64,000 nt of DNA, from NCBI GenBank assembly GCA_964352025.1, contig CAYGPZ010000012.1, positions 41,164 through 105,163 on the forward strand. Reading direction: 5' to 3'. The DNA is from Hirschia sp964352025. Lineage in GTDB: Bacteria; Pseudomonadota; Alphaproteobacteria; Caulobacterales; Hyphomonadaceae. The notes beneath the pieces are model-generated. The model saw only the letters and a program-made list of their open reading frames with translations. It did no database searches and was not told the DNA's origin. A program made the position numbers and the translations under genes. Position 1 is the first letter of the stretch; each line of letters begins with the position of its first letter. This document shows positions 8,110 to 16,539 of this stretch, piece by piece.

Positions 8110-9009
8110 GTGCGCCCAGGTTTTTTCCTCTCAATCCTCTTTCATGTTCTGATCTTCGGATCAGCATACATCGCCTTTCCTATGGCGACGACAACCATGT
8201 CTGAAGAATTGATAATTGTACCAATTGAACTTGTAACAATTTCGGACACAACAAATCTGACAGCGCCTCAGCCCAAAGAACCTGAGGAAGAGCCTGAACC
8301 GGAACCCGTGCCTGAACCGGAAGAAGAAGCACCGCCTGAAGAAGAACCTATTCCAGAAGACGATGCTGAAATTTCAGATGAACCTGATCCGTTTGCTGAA
8401 GAAGAAGGCGAAACAGAATCAGAGCCTGAAGAGGCTGAGCCTATTCCTGAAGAAACACCTGAGCCAGAAGAAGCTCCACCAGAACCTGAGCCAGAACCAA
8501 CGCCAGAGCCGGAACCTAAAGTCATTCCACCTGAGGAAGACAAGGAAGAAAAAACAAACTCTTTCCTGAACAGCGTTCTAAAAACGACCGAAAACAAGAA
8601 GAAAACGCGGGAACGTGAGTTTAAAGCAGCGCCTGACCTGAAAAAAGTTGAGAACGTCAATAAGAATACACGTTCAGCTGGTGACAGGAAGCGAGACACC
8701 GCGACTTGGAACACAATGCTTCGCTCCAAACTCGAAACAAGCGGTTGTTATCGTGACCCAAGAGATATGGCGAATGTTGAACGCCTCAACGTGCTGTACG
8801 CGATTACATTCAATAGAGATGGAACGCTAATGCGCCCCCCTCGCCGCCTGAAACCAACCATCATCCCGCAAAGTGACCGCCAATTGCGCAGTTTCGATTT
8901 GAATGCATCTAGAGCCATAGAAAAGTGTGCGCCTTACGATGACATATTCCCAGCGGAGCATTATGAGGAATGGAAAGACTTCAAATTCAATTTTGGAGTT
9001 GTTGAGTAA
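8110..9009 (+). CDS. tolA: Tol-Pal bridging protein TolA with acidic Glu/Pro-rich stalk
   Basis: TolA links the TolQR motor to TolB and Pal across the periplasm. The 299-residue protein starts at GTG (8110), has a transmembrane anchor at about 5-24, a long Pro/Glu stalk (about 54-160) made of PEPEPE/PEEE-type repeats, a basic Lys-rich stretch (about 160-190), and a C-terminal globular domain with one Cys pair (SGCYRDP and EKCAPYDD). Position and the C-terminal domain identify it. The stalk is unusual: classical TolA has a Lys/Ala-rich helical stalk, whereas this resembles the Pro-rich spacer of TonB. Confidence 0.9.
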   Translation: MRPGFFLSILFHVLIFGSAYIAFPMATTTMSEELIIVPIELVTISDTTNLTAPQPKEPEEEPEPEPVPEPEEEAPPEEEPIPEDDAEISDEPDPFAEEEGETESEPEEAEPIPEETPEPEEAPPEPEPEPTPEPEPKVIPPEEDKEEKTNSFLNSVLKTTENKKKTREREFKAAPDLKKVENVNKNTRSAGDRKRDTATWNTMLRSKLETSGCYRDPRDMANVERLNVLYAITFNRDGTLMRPPRRLKPTIIPQSDRQLRSFDLNASRAIEKCAPYDDIFPAEHYEEWKDFKFNFGVVE

Positions 9010-9022
9010 AGTAAAGACGACC

Positions 9023-9046
9023 GAATTCGATCCGTTTATCGAATTC
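9023..9046. other. Intercistronic hairpin between tolA and tolB
   Basis: GAATTCGAT (9023-9031) and ATCGAATTC (9038-9046) form a perfect 9-bp stem with a CCGTTT loop in the 131-base gap between tolA and tolB. No U-tract follows, so it is more likely an mRNA stability or processing element than a terminator. Confidence 0.5.
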
Positions 9047-9140
9047 AAATGACATAATTCGGACAGAACACTATGGTGAATAAAATTAACCATCGTGTTT
9101 ATGCATGAACTGAGACTTTGAAGGACAGGAGATCCTCGCC

Positions 9141-10505
9141 ATGAAATCAGCCGTCAGCGCTCTTGCTGCACTATTCTGTAGCTTGCTTTGTCTGCCCGCT
9201 TTTGCGCAGGACGAAAACATCGTAAACATCACCAAAGGGACTTTCGAAGCCATGCCAATGGCTGTTCCTGATTTTTCAGGCGAAACGACTGAGGCCGCTG
9301 CATTAGGTGCAGATATCGCAGAGGTCATTCGCAATGATCTTGCTGGCTCTGGTCTCTTTAAAATGATCAGCCCTGATGCATTCATTCAGAAAGATCTGGA
9401 TATTGCTGTCTTCCCTATATTTAGCGATTGGAAAGTCATCAACACAGATGCTTTGGTGGTTGGTAAAACGATTATCGAACCAACAGGAACCATGGCGACG
9501 CAATTCCGTCTCTATGATGTCTTTACCGGTAAACCGCTTTATTCTCAGGAATACACAGTATCATCTCGCGATAGCTGGAGACGCCTAGCTCACATTATTG
9601 CGGATGACATATATGAGCAGCTTACACCGGATGGTGGTTATTTTGACAGCCGCATTGCTTACATCGCTGAAAGCGGCCCCAAAACCAAGCGTGTACGCCG
9701 TCTAGCTATAATGGATCAGGATGGTGCTAACCCACAATATCTGACTGATGGACGTATTGAAGTTCAAACACCGCGCTTTGACCCGTCATCCCAGACAATA
9801 ATCTATACAGCTCTGGTTCCAGACGCGCGCAACCCAATCCTTGAACGCCGCCGCGTCTACCTATTCGATATTGAAACAGGTCGTCAGGAAGTTATCGGCG
9901 ATTACGGACAGACTTCATTCGCAGCACGTTTTTCTCCAGACGGTAAAAACGTTGCGATGAGTTTGGCTGAAGACGGGAACTCAGATCTATACGTTCTAGA
10001 TCTTGCACGTCGCCAACGTACACGCCTCACAAATGATCTATCAATTGATACATCACCATCCTATTCCCCCGATGGAAAAGAGATTGTCTTCACATCAGAC
10101 CGTGGAGGATCACCTCAGCTATACATCATGAATGCAGATGGATCTGACCGAAACTGTGAGAATGGACCGCGCGCAAAAGCTTGTCGCGTTACATTTGGTC
10201 AAGGCAGTTATTCAACTCCAGTCTGGTCTCCTCGTGGAGATTTGATCGCCTTTACGAAACAATCAAAAGGTCGATTCGAAATTGGTGTTGTGAAGACAGA
10301 TGGAACCGGAGAACGGTCATTAACGTCCGATTATTTGGTGGAAGGCCCCACATGGTCCCCAAATGGAAGAGTCATTATTTTCTTCAAAGAAACACGCGGT
10401 GGTAGACCTAGCCTCTGGAGCATAGATTTAAGTGGAAGAAATTTAAAACGCGTTCCAACGCCCGGTGACGCTTCAGATCCTGCTTGGTCACCCGTTCTAA
10501 GATAA
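9141..10505 (+). CDS. tolB: Tol-Pal periplasmic beta-propeller protein TolB
   Basis: TolB is a periplasmic protein that alternates between TolA and Pal. The 454-residue precursor has a Sec signal peptide (about 1-22, ending AFAQDE), an N-terminal alpha/beta domain, and a C-terminal six-bladed propeller with repeated motifs such as ARFSPDGKNVAMS, SPSYSPDGKEIVFTSDRGG and PVWSPRGDLIAF. It ends DPAWSPVLR, as in other TolB proteins. The ATG is preceded by AGGAG. A 16-bp perfect hairpin starts just after the stop codon. Confidence 0.97.
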   Translation: MKSAVSALAALFCSLLCLPAFAQDENIVNITKGTFEAMPMAVPDFSGETTEAAALGADIAEVIRNDLAGSGLFKMISPDAFIQKDLDIAVFPIFSDWKVINTDALVVGKTIIEPTGTMATQFRLYDVFTGKPLYSQEYTVSSRDSWRRLAHIIADDIYEQLTPDGGYFDSRIAYIAESGPKTKRVRRLAIMDQDGANPQYLTDGRIEVQTPRFDPSSQTIIYTALVPDARNPILERRRVYLFDIETGRQEVIGDYGQTSFAARFSPDGKNVAMSLAEDGNSDLYVLDLARRQRTRLTNDLSIDTSPSYSPDGKEIVFTSDRGGSPQLYIMNADGSDRNCENGPRAKACRVTFGQGSYSTPVWSPRGDLIAFTKQSKGRFEIGVVKTDGTGERSLTSDYLVEGPTWSPNGRVIIFFKETRGGRPSLWSIDLSGRNLKRVPTPGDASDPAWSPVLR

Positions 10506-10847
10506 TTTTTTAGCAGAGCTGAAGTGAATTTCAGCTCTGCTAAAATTCAGTAATAAAACGATTTTTCATCAATTGCACGAAATCGAAAAACACCTTTCGC
10601 GCATCGCAAGAAAGTTAATCAATCAACATTTTAGAATGCGCAAACCATAATCGCTATTATGAAATTCGTGTTAGACCGGCATAGAAAGTGTTGCAGTTTT
10701 CTAATTAGGCGCATTATGGTGAACGGGCGTTCATTAATCGTGCGCTAGTTTCGTATAATGGTCATATAAAGCCATTAGGAAGCGAATGCATTCCGTTTAT
10801 ATCCAAATGGGCGGATATAAATGTCCTAAGGGGAGTCTGTAAGACCA
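10506..10847 (+). promoter_or_regulatory. tolB-pal intergenic region with likely pal promoter and leader hairpin
   Basis: This 342-bp gap contains the tolB-end hairpin, then AT-rich DNA with two candidate promoters: TTGCAG (10691) with TATGGT 18 bases later, and a perfect TATAAT at 10754-10759 with a poor -35. Downstream, TTTATATCC (10796-10804) and GGATATAAA (10813-10821) form a perfect 9-bp hairpin in what would be the pal 5' leader, followed by the AGGGGAG ribosome site (10829-10835). Separate, strong expression of Pal, an abundant lipoprotein, would fit. Confidence 0.45.
10508..10545. other. Perfect 16-bp hairpin between tolB and pal
   Basis: TTTTAGCAGAGCTGAA (10508-10523) and TTCAGCTCTGCTAAAA (10530-10545) are perfect inverted repeats with a 6-base loop, 2 bases after the tolB stop. 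There is no U-tract beyond the stem on the plus strand, though the stem itself ends in A-U pairs. It may act as a partial terminator or a 3' stabiliser so that pal is expressed separately. Confidence 0.6.
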
Positions 10848-11393
10848 ATGAATTACAAAGTAAGCTTCGCTGCACTGACGTTCACAGTTGCAGCCCTCGC
10901 GTCCGGATGTGCTTCTACACCAGAAGAGCCAACTCCGGTTCCAACTCCAACACCAGTTGCTGCACCAGCTCCGGCTCCTGCACCAGCTCCAGCTCCGGCA
11001 CCAGTTCAAACAGGTCCGCTTGCAGGTTCTATTGAGGATTTCAACGTAAACGTTGGTTCAAAAGTATATTTTGATGTCGATCAATACAATCTAGATGATG
11101 CAGATCGCTCTGTTCTGGCACGTCAAGCAGCTTGGTTGAACACGTACCCAGCAGTTTCAATTCTTGTCGCTGGTAACTGTGATGAGCGTGGAACACGCGA
11201 ATACAACATTGCACTTGGCGAGCGTCGTGCCGCTGCTGCAAAAGATTACTTGGTCGGATTGGGTATCTCTCCATCACGTATCGAGACTGTGTCTTACGGT
11301 AAAGACCGTCCGACAGACCCACGCTCAACAACAGATGCGTGGTCAGTTAACCGTAACTCATTCACTCAGTTGATTAGCGGCGTTAGCGGCTAA
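10848..11393 (+). CDS. pal: Peptidoglycan-associated lipoprotein Pal
   Basis: Pal anchors the outer membrane to peptidoglycan and is recruited to the division site by Tol. The 181-residue precursor has a lipoprotein signal ending LASGC, with lipidation predicted at Cys21. A Pro/Ala-rich linker of PAPAP repeats (about 31-55) follows, then an OmpA-family peptidoglycan-binding domain. That domain has VYFDVDQYNLD, the GNCDERGTREYN signature and the ALGERRAAAAKDYL helix. The linker is longer than in E. coli Pal. It has its own leader region and is followed by cpoB. Confidence 0.96.
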   Translation: MNYKVSFAALTFTVAALASGCASTPEEPTPVPTPTPVAAPAPAPAPAPAPAPVQTGPLAGSIEDFNVNVGSKVYFDVDQYNLDDADRSVLARQAAWLNTYPAVSILVAGNCDERGTREYNIALGERRAAAAKDYLVGLGISPSRIETVSYGKDRPTDPRSTTDAWSVNRNSFTQLISGVSG

Positions 11394-11411
11394 TATAACG
11401 AATTGCAGTTT

Positions 11412-11442
11412 GCCTCCGCGTCGCCTTATTTTCGGCGCGGAG
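11412..11442 (+). other. GC-rich stem-loop between pal and cpoB
   Basis: CTCCG-(CGT)-CGCC and GGCG-CGGAG form a 9-bp bulged stem around TTATTTTC just after the pal stop. It is GC-rich like a terminator but lacks a U-tract, so partial termination or mRNA stabilisation after pal are both possible. Confidence 0.35.
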
Positions 11443-11461
11443 CTCTGCTACTTGTTTGTAT

Positions 11462-12319
11462 ATGAACATGATGCGTGACATTCGATTACTAACCGCCGCG
11501 GTGCTTTCGCCTGCGGTTGTTTTTGTGTCTGGCTTGGGCTTTCAAGCACAAGCCCAAGTAAGTGTTGACCCCATGACGGCCCGTCTGCAGAGCCGAATGG
11601 ACATAATAGAACAGAATATTCAGCGAGCCACAGGCCGCGTTGAACAATCTGGCTTTCAGGTCAACCAATTGCGAAAACGCATTGAAGTTCAAGCAGATGA
11701 AATTTCTAAATTAAAACAAGCTTTAGCGGCTCAAAACAACCGCATTCAAAAGCTTGAACAGATTATAAATGCGCCTTTAGAACAGGCCGCTAATGCTGCA
11801 AGTTCTCCAGCCGAGGCCACAATACCACTTGTTGGCGCAACTGATCCTGCGACGAAAGCTGCTTTAGCGGCATCTCGTACAGATGAATCTGTCGCCTCAA
11901 AAGTACAAACAGCATCTGTGACTGAATTGCCTTCAGATCCAAGCAAACTTTATCGGCAAGCTAAAAACTTATTGCTGAAAGGCGATTATCCAGCAGCAGA
12001 GACCGCATTCTCTCATCTTGTCGAAACTTTCCCTGATGTTCCGGAAGCAGCTGAATCTCAATACTGGCTTGGCGAATCTCTTCTCATTCAAGAAGCTTTT
12101 CCAGAAGCAGCTGAAGCCTATGTCTCGCTTATTCGCAACTACGCGGATTCGCCTAAAGCACCTGATGGCCTTGTAAAACTTGCAAGATCTCTACGAATGA
12201 TGGGAGACACGACGCAGGCTTGTGGCGCTTTGTCAGAACTGGCAAACTTATACCCACAAACAAATCCAATGACACGTAGTCTTGCTAAAACTGAAGCTGA
12301 CCGCGCGGGATGTAGCTAG
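11462..12319 (+). CDS. cpoB: Cell division coordinator CpoB (YbgF), TPR protein
   Basis: CpoB is the periplasmic TolA-interacting protein that couples Tol-Pal constriction to peptidoglycan synthesis. From ATG 11462 the protein is 285 residues. It has a signal peptide ending near QAQAQV, a coiled-coil N-terminal domain (about 40-100, with RMDIIEQNIQRA and QNNRIQKLEQII), a low-complexity linker, and three C-terminal TPR-like repeats beginning SKLYRQAKNLLLKGDYPAAE. The TTG at 11456 is an alternative start, as are ATGs at 11468 and 11471; none has a strong ribosome site. Location right after pal is the conserved one. Confidence 0.92.
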   Translation: MNMMRDIRLLTAAVLSPAVVFVSGLGFQAQAQVSVDPMTARLQSRMDIIEQNIQRATGRVEQSGFQVNQLRKRIEVQADEISKLKQALAAQNNRIQKLEQIINAPLEQAANAASSPAEATIPLVGATDPATKAALAASRTDESVASKVQTASVTELPSDPSKLYRQAKNLLLKGDYPAAETAFSHLVETFPDVPEAAESQYWLGESLLIQEAFPEAAEAYVSLIRNYADSPKAPDGLVKLARSLRMMGDTTQACGALSELANLYPQTNPMTRSLAKTEADRAGCS

Positions 12320-12345
12320 TAAAACTGCACAGGGAATGGACTTAC

Positions 12346-12888
12346 ATGCCGTTCAACAGAGATAGAATTCTATCGAAAATGTCTGGTTTAGCTCTTAGCT
12401 GCCTCATATCGATTGGAACCTTGTCTACATCCGCAAACGCCCAAGGTGCGCCGACATCAGCAGAACGAGTTCGAGGCGGAATTCTTGATGCATCTGATGC
12501 GACCCGTTTATCTCGGTTTATGACCTCCTTGGGATACCAAGCGGATATGGCAACGGGTCCGGATGGTGCGCCTATTATCAATGGTCGTATTTCATCCTCA
12601 GATTATTCAATTCAATTTTATGAATGTGAAAATGGCGAGTTTTGTAACTCGATCCAGTTTTTGTCTGACACCCCTATTCCACCAGCGATGACGCTAGAAA
12701 AAGTGAATAACTTCAATGCCCGTTGGCGCTATGTCCGTGCATCCATCAATTCAAACGTTGTGCGTTTACAGATGGACGTAAACTTGGATGGTGGTGTAAC
12801 AGCTGGTAATATTGAAGACACATTGGATATATGGCGGCGCCTCCTTGAAACTTTCGAAACAGAATTCGCAGCACCCGCACCAAGATAA
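12346..12888 (+). CDS. Secreted YbjN-domain protein
   Basis: This 180-residue protein has an N-terminal signal peptide (about 10-33, cleavage near ANAQG). The rest resembles the YbjN family of small alpha/beta proteins often found in alphaproteobacteria: FMTSLGYQADMA, IQFYECENGEFCNSIQF and a VNNFNARWRYVRA segment. The molecular role of YbjN proteins is poorly known. The gene lies 26 bases after cpoB and its 3' end overlaps the annotated start of tilS by 77 bases. Confidence 0.75.
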   Translation: MPFNRDRILSKMSGLALSCLISIGTLSTSANAQGAPTSAERVRGGILDASDATRLSRFMTSLGYQADMATGPDGAPIINGRISSSDYSIQFYECENGEFCNSIQFLSDTPIPPAMTLEKVNNFNARWRYVRASINSNVVRLQMDVNLDGGVTAGNIEDTLDIWRRLLETFETEFAAPAPR

Positions 12889-14251
12889 TAGTTCAGCTTC
12901 GCCTGAATTAGAGCACGCTAATTCTGTCTTAGATTTGATCCGCACCAGCGTTTTCAATCAACTCGATATCCTATGCTCTACATTAGATACTGAACGTCTT
13001 GGCATTGCCGTATCGGGTGGATCAGATTCACTAGGCCTCCTATTACTATGTACCGAGTGGACAAAAAATAATAATGTTGAGTTACATGCACTTACCGTCG
13101 ACCACGGATTGCGCAAGGAAGCAAAAGCGGAGGCAGACTATGTCGCCCAGCAGTGCCAATATCTAGATATTGAACACTCTACTCTTCACTGGTCACCACC
13201 CGACACACAAACCTCACAGGAAACTGCACGTCAGGTTCGGCATCAGTTTTTCGCTGACTGGACACGTGAAAAGAACATTAAGTCTCTTGTTCTGGGGCAT
13301 ACATTGGATGATCGACTAGAAACCATGCTCATGCGTGAAAGATCAGGTTCGTCAGAGTATGGACTGGCTCCAATGCTCAGCAAATCACCTAGCCCGATCT
13401 GGCCACAGGGACGTCACCTCTCGCTTGTAAGACCAGCCAACAAGCTCCGACGTCACAATTTAGAGGCCATTCTTCAAGCCCAAGACATCTCTTGGGTGTG
13501 CGACCCTTCAAACGAAAATCCAAAATATGAACGCGTTCGTGTCCGCAAAGAATTAGCCAACTTTGATGGACAGGCTTTGAATGAAGCAATTCAACGTCTC
13601 GATCGTTTTTCCAGCCAACGCCACAAGGTGAACGCAGAGCTTTTAGAATTTTCAAATCAGCACATGCACTGGAATGACGATGGCAGTGTTGATTTCGCGC
13701 TTGAGCACTTTCTATCGCAATCGCCCGCAATTCAGGCCCGTATTTTAATGCGCGCAATAGATTGTGTATCGTCAAATCAAGGCCAAGCTAGCCTCCAAAA
13801 AGTTCAATCCCTCACTCAGGTATTTTCAAAACTAGCCCCTAATCAAAATCATACTGCGTGCCTTGGAGGTGCGTGGATTCATGTGAAAAATTCTGAGGTT
13901 ATGATCTGCGCCATGCCGACAAAACGCGGGACAACCCGTAATGCGCCCCAGACTGAACGACTAACAATTACGCCTGGCACAACGACACAATTTCAAGGCC
14001 GGTTTGATATCGAATTATCGGCTAATGCATCCACATCAACAGTCTATTTATGGGATGAATTAAACATTATTGGCTGTCCACTCCCCACAGTTTCAAACAA
14101 CAAAAAGGCACGCCGTTCATACCCTATTCTCGTGCCTGAGAATCAGCCTATTTCAGCGGATATAAAATTATTAGAAAATGATCAGTTTAAGATCACCTGC
14201 CTACACCAACAAAAGTGGGAACATCTATCGTCAGAAACCTCTATAAACTGA
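12812..14251 (+). CDS. tilS: tRNA(Ile)-lysidine synthase TilS
   Basis: TilS converts the C34 of the CAU-anticodon tRNA-Ile to lysidine, allowing AUA decoding; it is essential in most bacteria. The PP-loop ATP pyrophosphatase motif SGGSDS is at 68-73, followed by the VDHGLR and GHTLDDRLET motifs of the family. The 479-residue frame from ATG 12812 overlaps the YbjN gene by 77 bases. The first about 45 residues are unlike TilS, so the true start may be later, at a TTG near 12932-12938; this is uncertain. Gene order pal-cpoB-tilS-ftsH is conserved in many proteobacteria. Confidence 0.9.
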   Translation: MKTHWIYGGASLKLSKQNSQHPHQDNSSASPELEHANSVLDLIRTSVFNQLDILCSTLDTERLGIAVSGGSDSLGLLLLCTEWTKNNNVELHALTVDHGLRKEAKAEADYVAQQCQYLDIEHSTLHWSPPDTQTSQETARQVRHQFFADWTREKNIKSLVLGHTLDDRLETMLMRERSGSSEYGLAPMLSKSPSPIWPQGRHLSLVRPANKLRRHNLEAILQAQDISWVCDPSNENPKYERVRVRKELANFDGQALNEAIQRLDRFSSQRHKVNAELLEFSNQHMHWNDDGSVDFALEHFLSQSPAIQARILMRAIDCVSSNQGQASLQKVQSLTQVFSKLAPNQNHTACLGGAWIHVKNSEVMICAMPTKRGTTRNAPQTERLTITPGTTTQFQGRFDIELSANASTSTVYLWDELNIIGCPLPTVSNNKKARRSYPILVPENQPISADIKLLENDQFKITCLHQQKWEHLSSETSIN

Positions 14252-14515
14252 CGGTTTTGGCTTGAGAATGGGTCGCCAAATAGGAAAATTCTGTATAAAA
14301 TGTGACTCACACCGTCCTTATATCAAACAATGTGCAATAAATTTGTATCTTACACCCAAAGGCTGAAACTGATAATCGATTGTTTTATATAGATAAACAG
14401 GCATAATAGCCAATCTGTTGTGCAACGGTTTGAAGATTGCATCTCGTTTTTCAATCAAAGCTCACCTATGTAGAATACAAATATTGTTTAATCCGACCGT
14501 TGAAAGGTTTGCCGC

Positions 14516-16435
14516 ATGAATATGCGCAATCTGGCGCTTCTTGGCGTCGTTCTGCTTTTACTCGCTGCTTTCGTCTCATTGATGCAAGGCAATTCAGCAC
14601 AACAAAATGTTGGAAGCATCTCCTATTCTGAATTCCTTCAGAAGGCAGAAAATGGCGAAATAAAAACTGCCAAATTCAAATCCGACCAAATCTCTGGTAA
14701 AGATTCGAATGATCAAGATTACATCACGACAATGCCGCCAATTGAATTCAATCTAGGTGAAAAGCTTGCTCAGGAATATGGCGTAGATGTATCTGCGGAA
14801 TCAGTTCGCAGTGGCGGAGGAATTCTCAGCTATATCGGAAATTTCCTACCAATCCTCATCATCGTTGGTATCTGGTTCTTCCTATGGAGACAGATGCAAG
14901 GTGGTGGCGGTGGCCGTGGAGCCATGTCATTTGGTAAATCCAAAGCGCGCTTGCTGACAGAACGCCAAGGCCGTGTCACATTTGACGATGTTGCTGGTGT
15001 GGATGAAGCTAAAGAAGAACTTCAGGAAATCGTCGAATTCCTACAAGAGCCAGGCAAATTCCAACGTCTTGGTGGTAAAATTCCTAAAGGTGCATTGCTT
15101 GTTGGTCCTCCGGGAACAGGTAAAACACTTATCGCACGTGCTGTTGCGGGTGAAGCAAACGTTCCATTCTTCACGATTTCTGGTTCTGACTTTGTTGAAA
15201 TGTTCGTAGGTGTGGGTGCTTCCCGTGTCCGCGACATGTTCGAACAAGCTAAGAAAAACGCGCCATGTATCATCTTCATCGATGAGATTGATGCTGTTGG
15301 TCGCTCTCGTGGTGCCGGCCTTGGTGGTGGTAATGATGAGCGTGAGCAAACACTTAACCAACTCCTCGTTGAGATGGATGGTTTTGAAGCCAATGAAGGT
15401 ATCATCATCATAGCTGCTACAAACCGTCCAGACGTGCTAGATCCTGCTTTGCTTCGTCCTGGCCGTTTTGATCGCCAAGTAAACGTTGGTAATCCTGACA
15501 TCATCGGACGTGAGAAAATCTTAAAAGTTCACATGCGGAATGTGCCAGTCGGCAAGGATGTGGAAGCAAAAGTCATCGCACGTGGAACGCCAGGTTTTTC
15601 TGGTGCTGACCTTGCAAACCTTGTGAATGAAGCCGCTCTTCTGGCAGCACGGCGCGGAAAACGCGTTGTGGCAATGCGTGAATTTGAAGACGCTAAAGAC
15701 AAGGTCATGATGGGACCAGAACGCAAATCGATGGTCATGTCAGAAAAAGAAAAAATTCTGACAGCATTCCACGAAGCTGGTCACGCTATTGTTGCTATGA
15801 ATGTGCCTGAAGCAGACCCTGTACACAAAGCAACCATCATCCCACGTGGTCGTGCATTGGGTATGGTGATGCGTCTTCCTGAAGAAGACAAGCTTTCTGA
15901 GAACTTCACTCAGATGACGTCTTTTCTTGCAATTGCAATGGGTGGCCGTATCGCGGAAGAAATCAAATTCGGTAAGGACAAAATCACATCTGGTGCGTCA
16001 TCCGATATCCAACAAGCCACACGTTTGGCACGTGCCATGATCACACGTTGGGGTTTCTCTGATAAAGTTGGAACGATTGACTATTCAGATGATGATGGTC
16101 AGAACGTCTTCCTTGGTCAGTCCATTGGTCGCTCTAAATCAGTATCTAGTGGCACAGCGGAACTCATTGAAGAAGAAGTCCGCCGCCTTATTGATGAAGC
16201 AAACACAACAGCTATGCGCATCTTGACCGAAAAGAAAGATGACTGGATCGCCCTTTCCGAAGGTTTGCTTGAATATGAAACCTTGTCTGGGAAAGAGATC
16301 AACGAGCTTATCAAAGGCAATCCACCTGAACGTCCAGATGATTTTGATGCAGGCCCAACATCTGCGGTTCCCGTTGTAAAGCCAAAGAAAAAGCCGGATG
16401 GCGATGTAGGCGGAACAGAGCCTCAAGGCGTCTAA
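14516..16435 (+). CDS. ftsH: ATP-dependent zinc metalloprotease FtsH
   Basis: FtsH is the membrane-bound AAA+ protease that removes misassembled membrane proteins and regulators such as RpoH. The 639-residue protein has two transmembrane helices (about 5-23 and 104-123), Walker A GPPGTGKT at 197-204, Walker B IIFIDEIDA at 252-260, the second region of homology ATNRPDVLDPALLRPGRFDR (301-320), and the zinc site HEAGH at 419-423. Length is typical. The ATG has AAAGG upstream. A 264-bp gap separates it from tilS and it ends with its own terminator. Confidence 0.98.
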   Translation: MNMRNLALLGVVLLLLAAFVSLMQGNSAQQNVGSISYSEFLQKAENGEIKTAKFKSDQISGKDSNDQDYITTMPPIEFNLGEKLAQEYGVDVSAESVRSGGGILSYIGNFLPILIIVGIWFFLWRQMQGGGGGRGAMSFGKSKARLLTERQGRVTFDDVAGVDEAKEELQEIVEFLQEPGKFQRLGGKIPKGALLVGPPGTGKTLIARAVAGEANVPFFTISGSDFVEMFVGVGASRVRDMFEQAKKNAPCIIFIDEIDAVGRSRGAGLGGGNDEREQTLNQLLVEMDGFEANEGIIIIAATNRPDVLDPALLRPGRFDRQVNVGNPDIIGREKILKVHMRNVPVGKDVEAKVIARGTPGFSGADLANLVNEAALLAARRGKRVVAMREFEDAKDKVMMGPERKSMVMSEKEKILTAFHEAGHAIVAMNVPEADPVHKATIIPRGRALGMVMRLPEEDKLSENFTQMTSFLAIAMGGRIAEEIKFGKDKITSGASSDIQQATRLARAMITRWGFSDKVGTIDYSDDDGQNVFLGQSIGRSKSVSSGTAELIEEEVRRLIDEANTTAMRILTEKKDDWIALSEGLLEYETLSGKEINELIKGNPPERPDDFDAGPTSAVPVVKPKKKPDGDVGGTEPQGV

Positions 16436-16448
16436 ACGTATACAGATT

Positions 16449-16475
16449 GGGCTAGCAGAAATGCTAGCCCTTTTT
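16449..16475 (+). terminator. Rho-independent terminator after ftsH
   Basis: GGGCTAGCA (16449-16457) and TGCTAGCCC (16462-16470) form a perfect 9-bp stem with a GAAA loop followed by TTTTT. It lies 14 bases after the ftsH stop. Confidence 0.9.
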
Positions 16476-16539
16476 ATTTCAGAGCTTTCATGGCAAAGCT
16501 GAAAACAAGAAACACACGCTCAGAAAAGTAGTATTATTC

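Noticed and set aside
8268..8729. 153-codon Ser/Gly-rich minus-strand frame
   Set aside because: It is the antisense shadow of the Glu/Pro repeats of tolA.
10797..11009. Trp/Ser/Cys-rich minus-strand frame over pal
   Set aside because: Antisense shadow of the Pro/Ala linker codons of pal.
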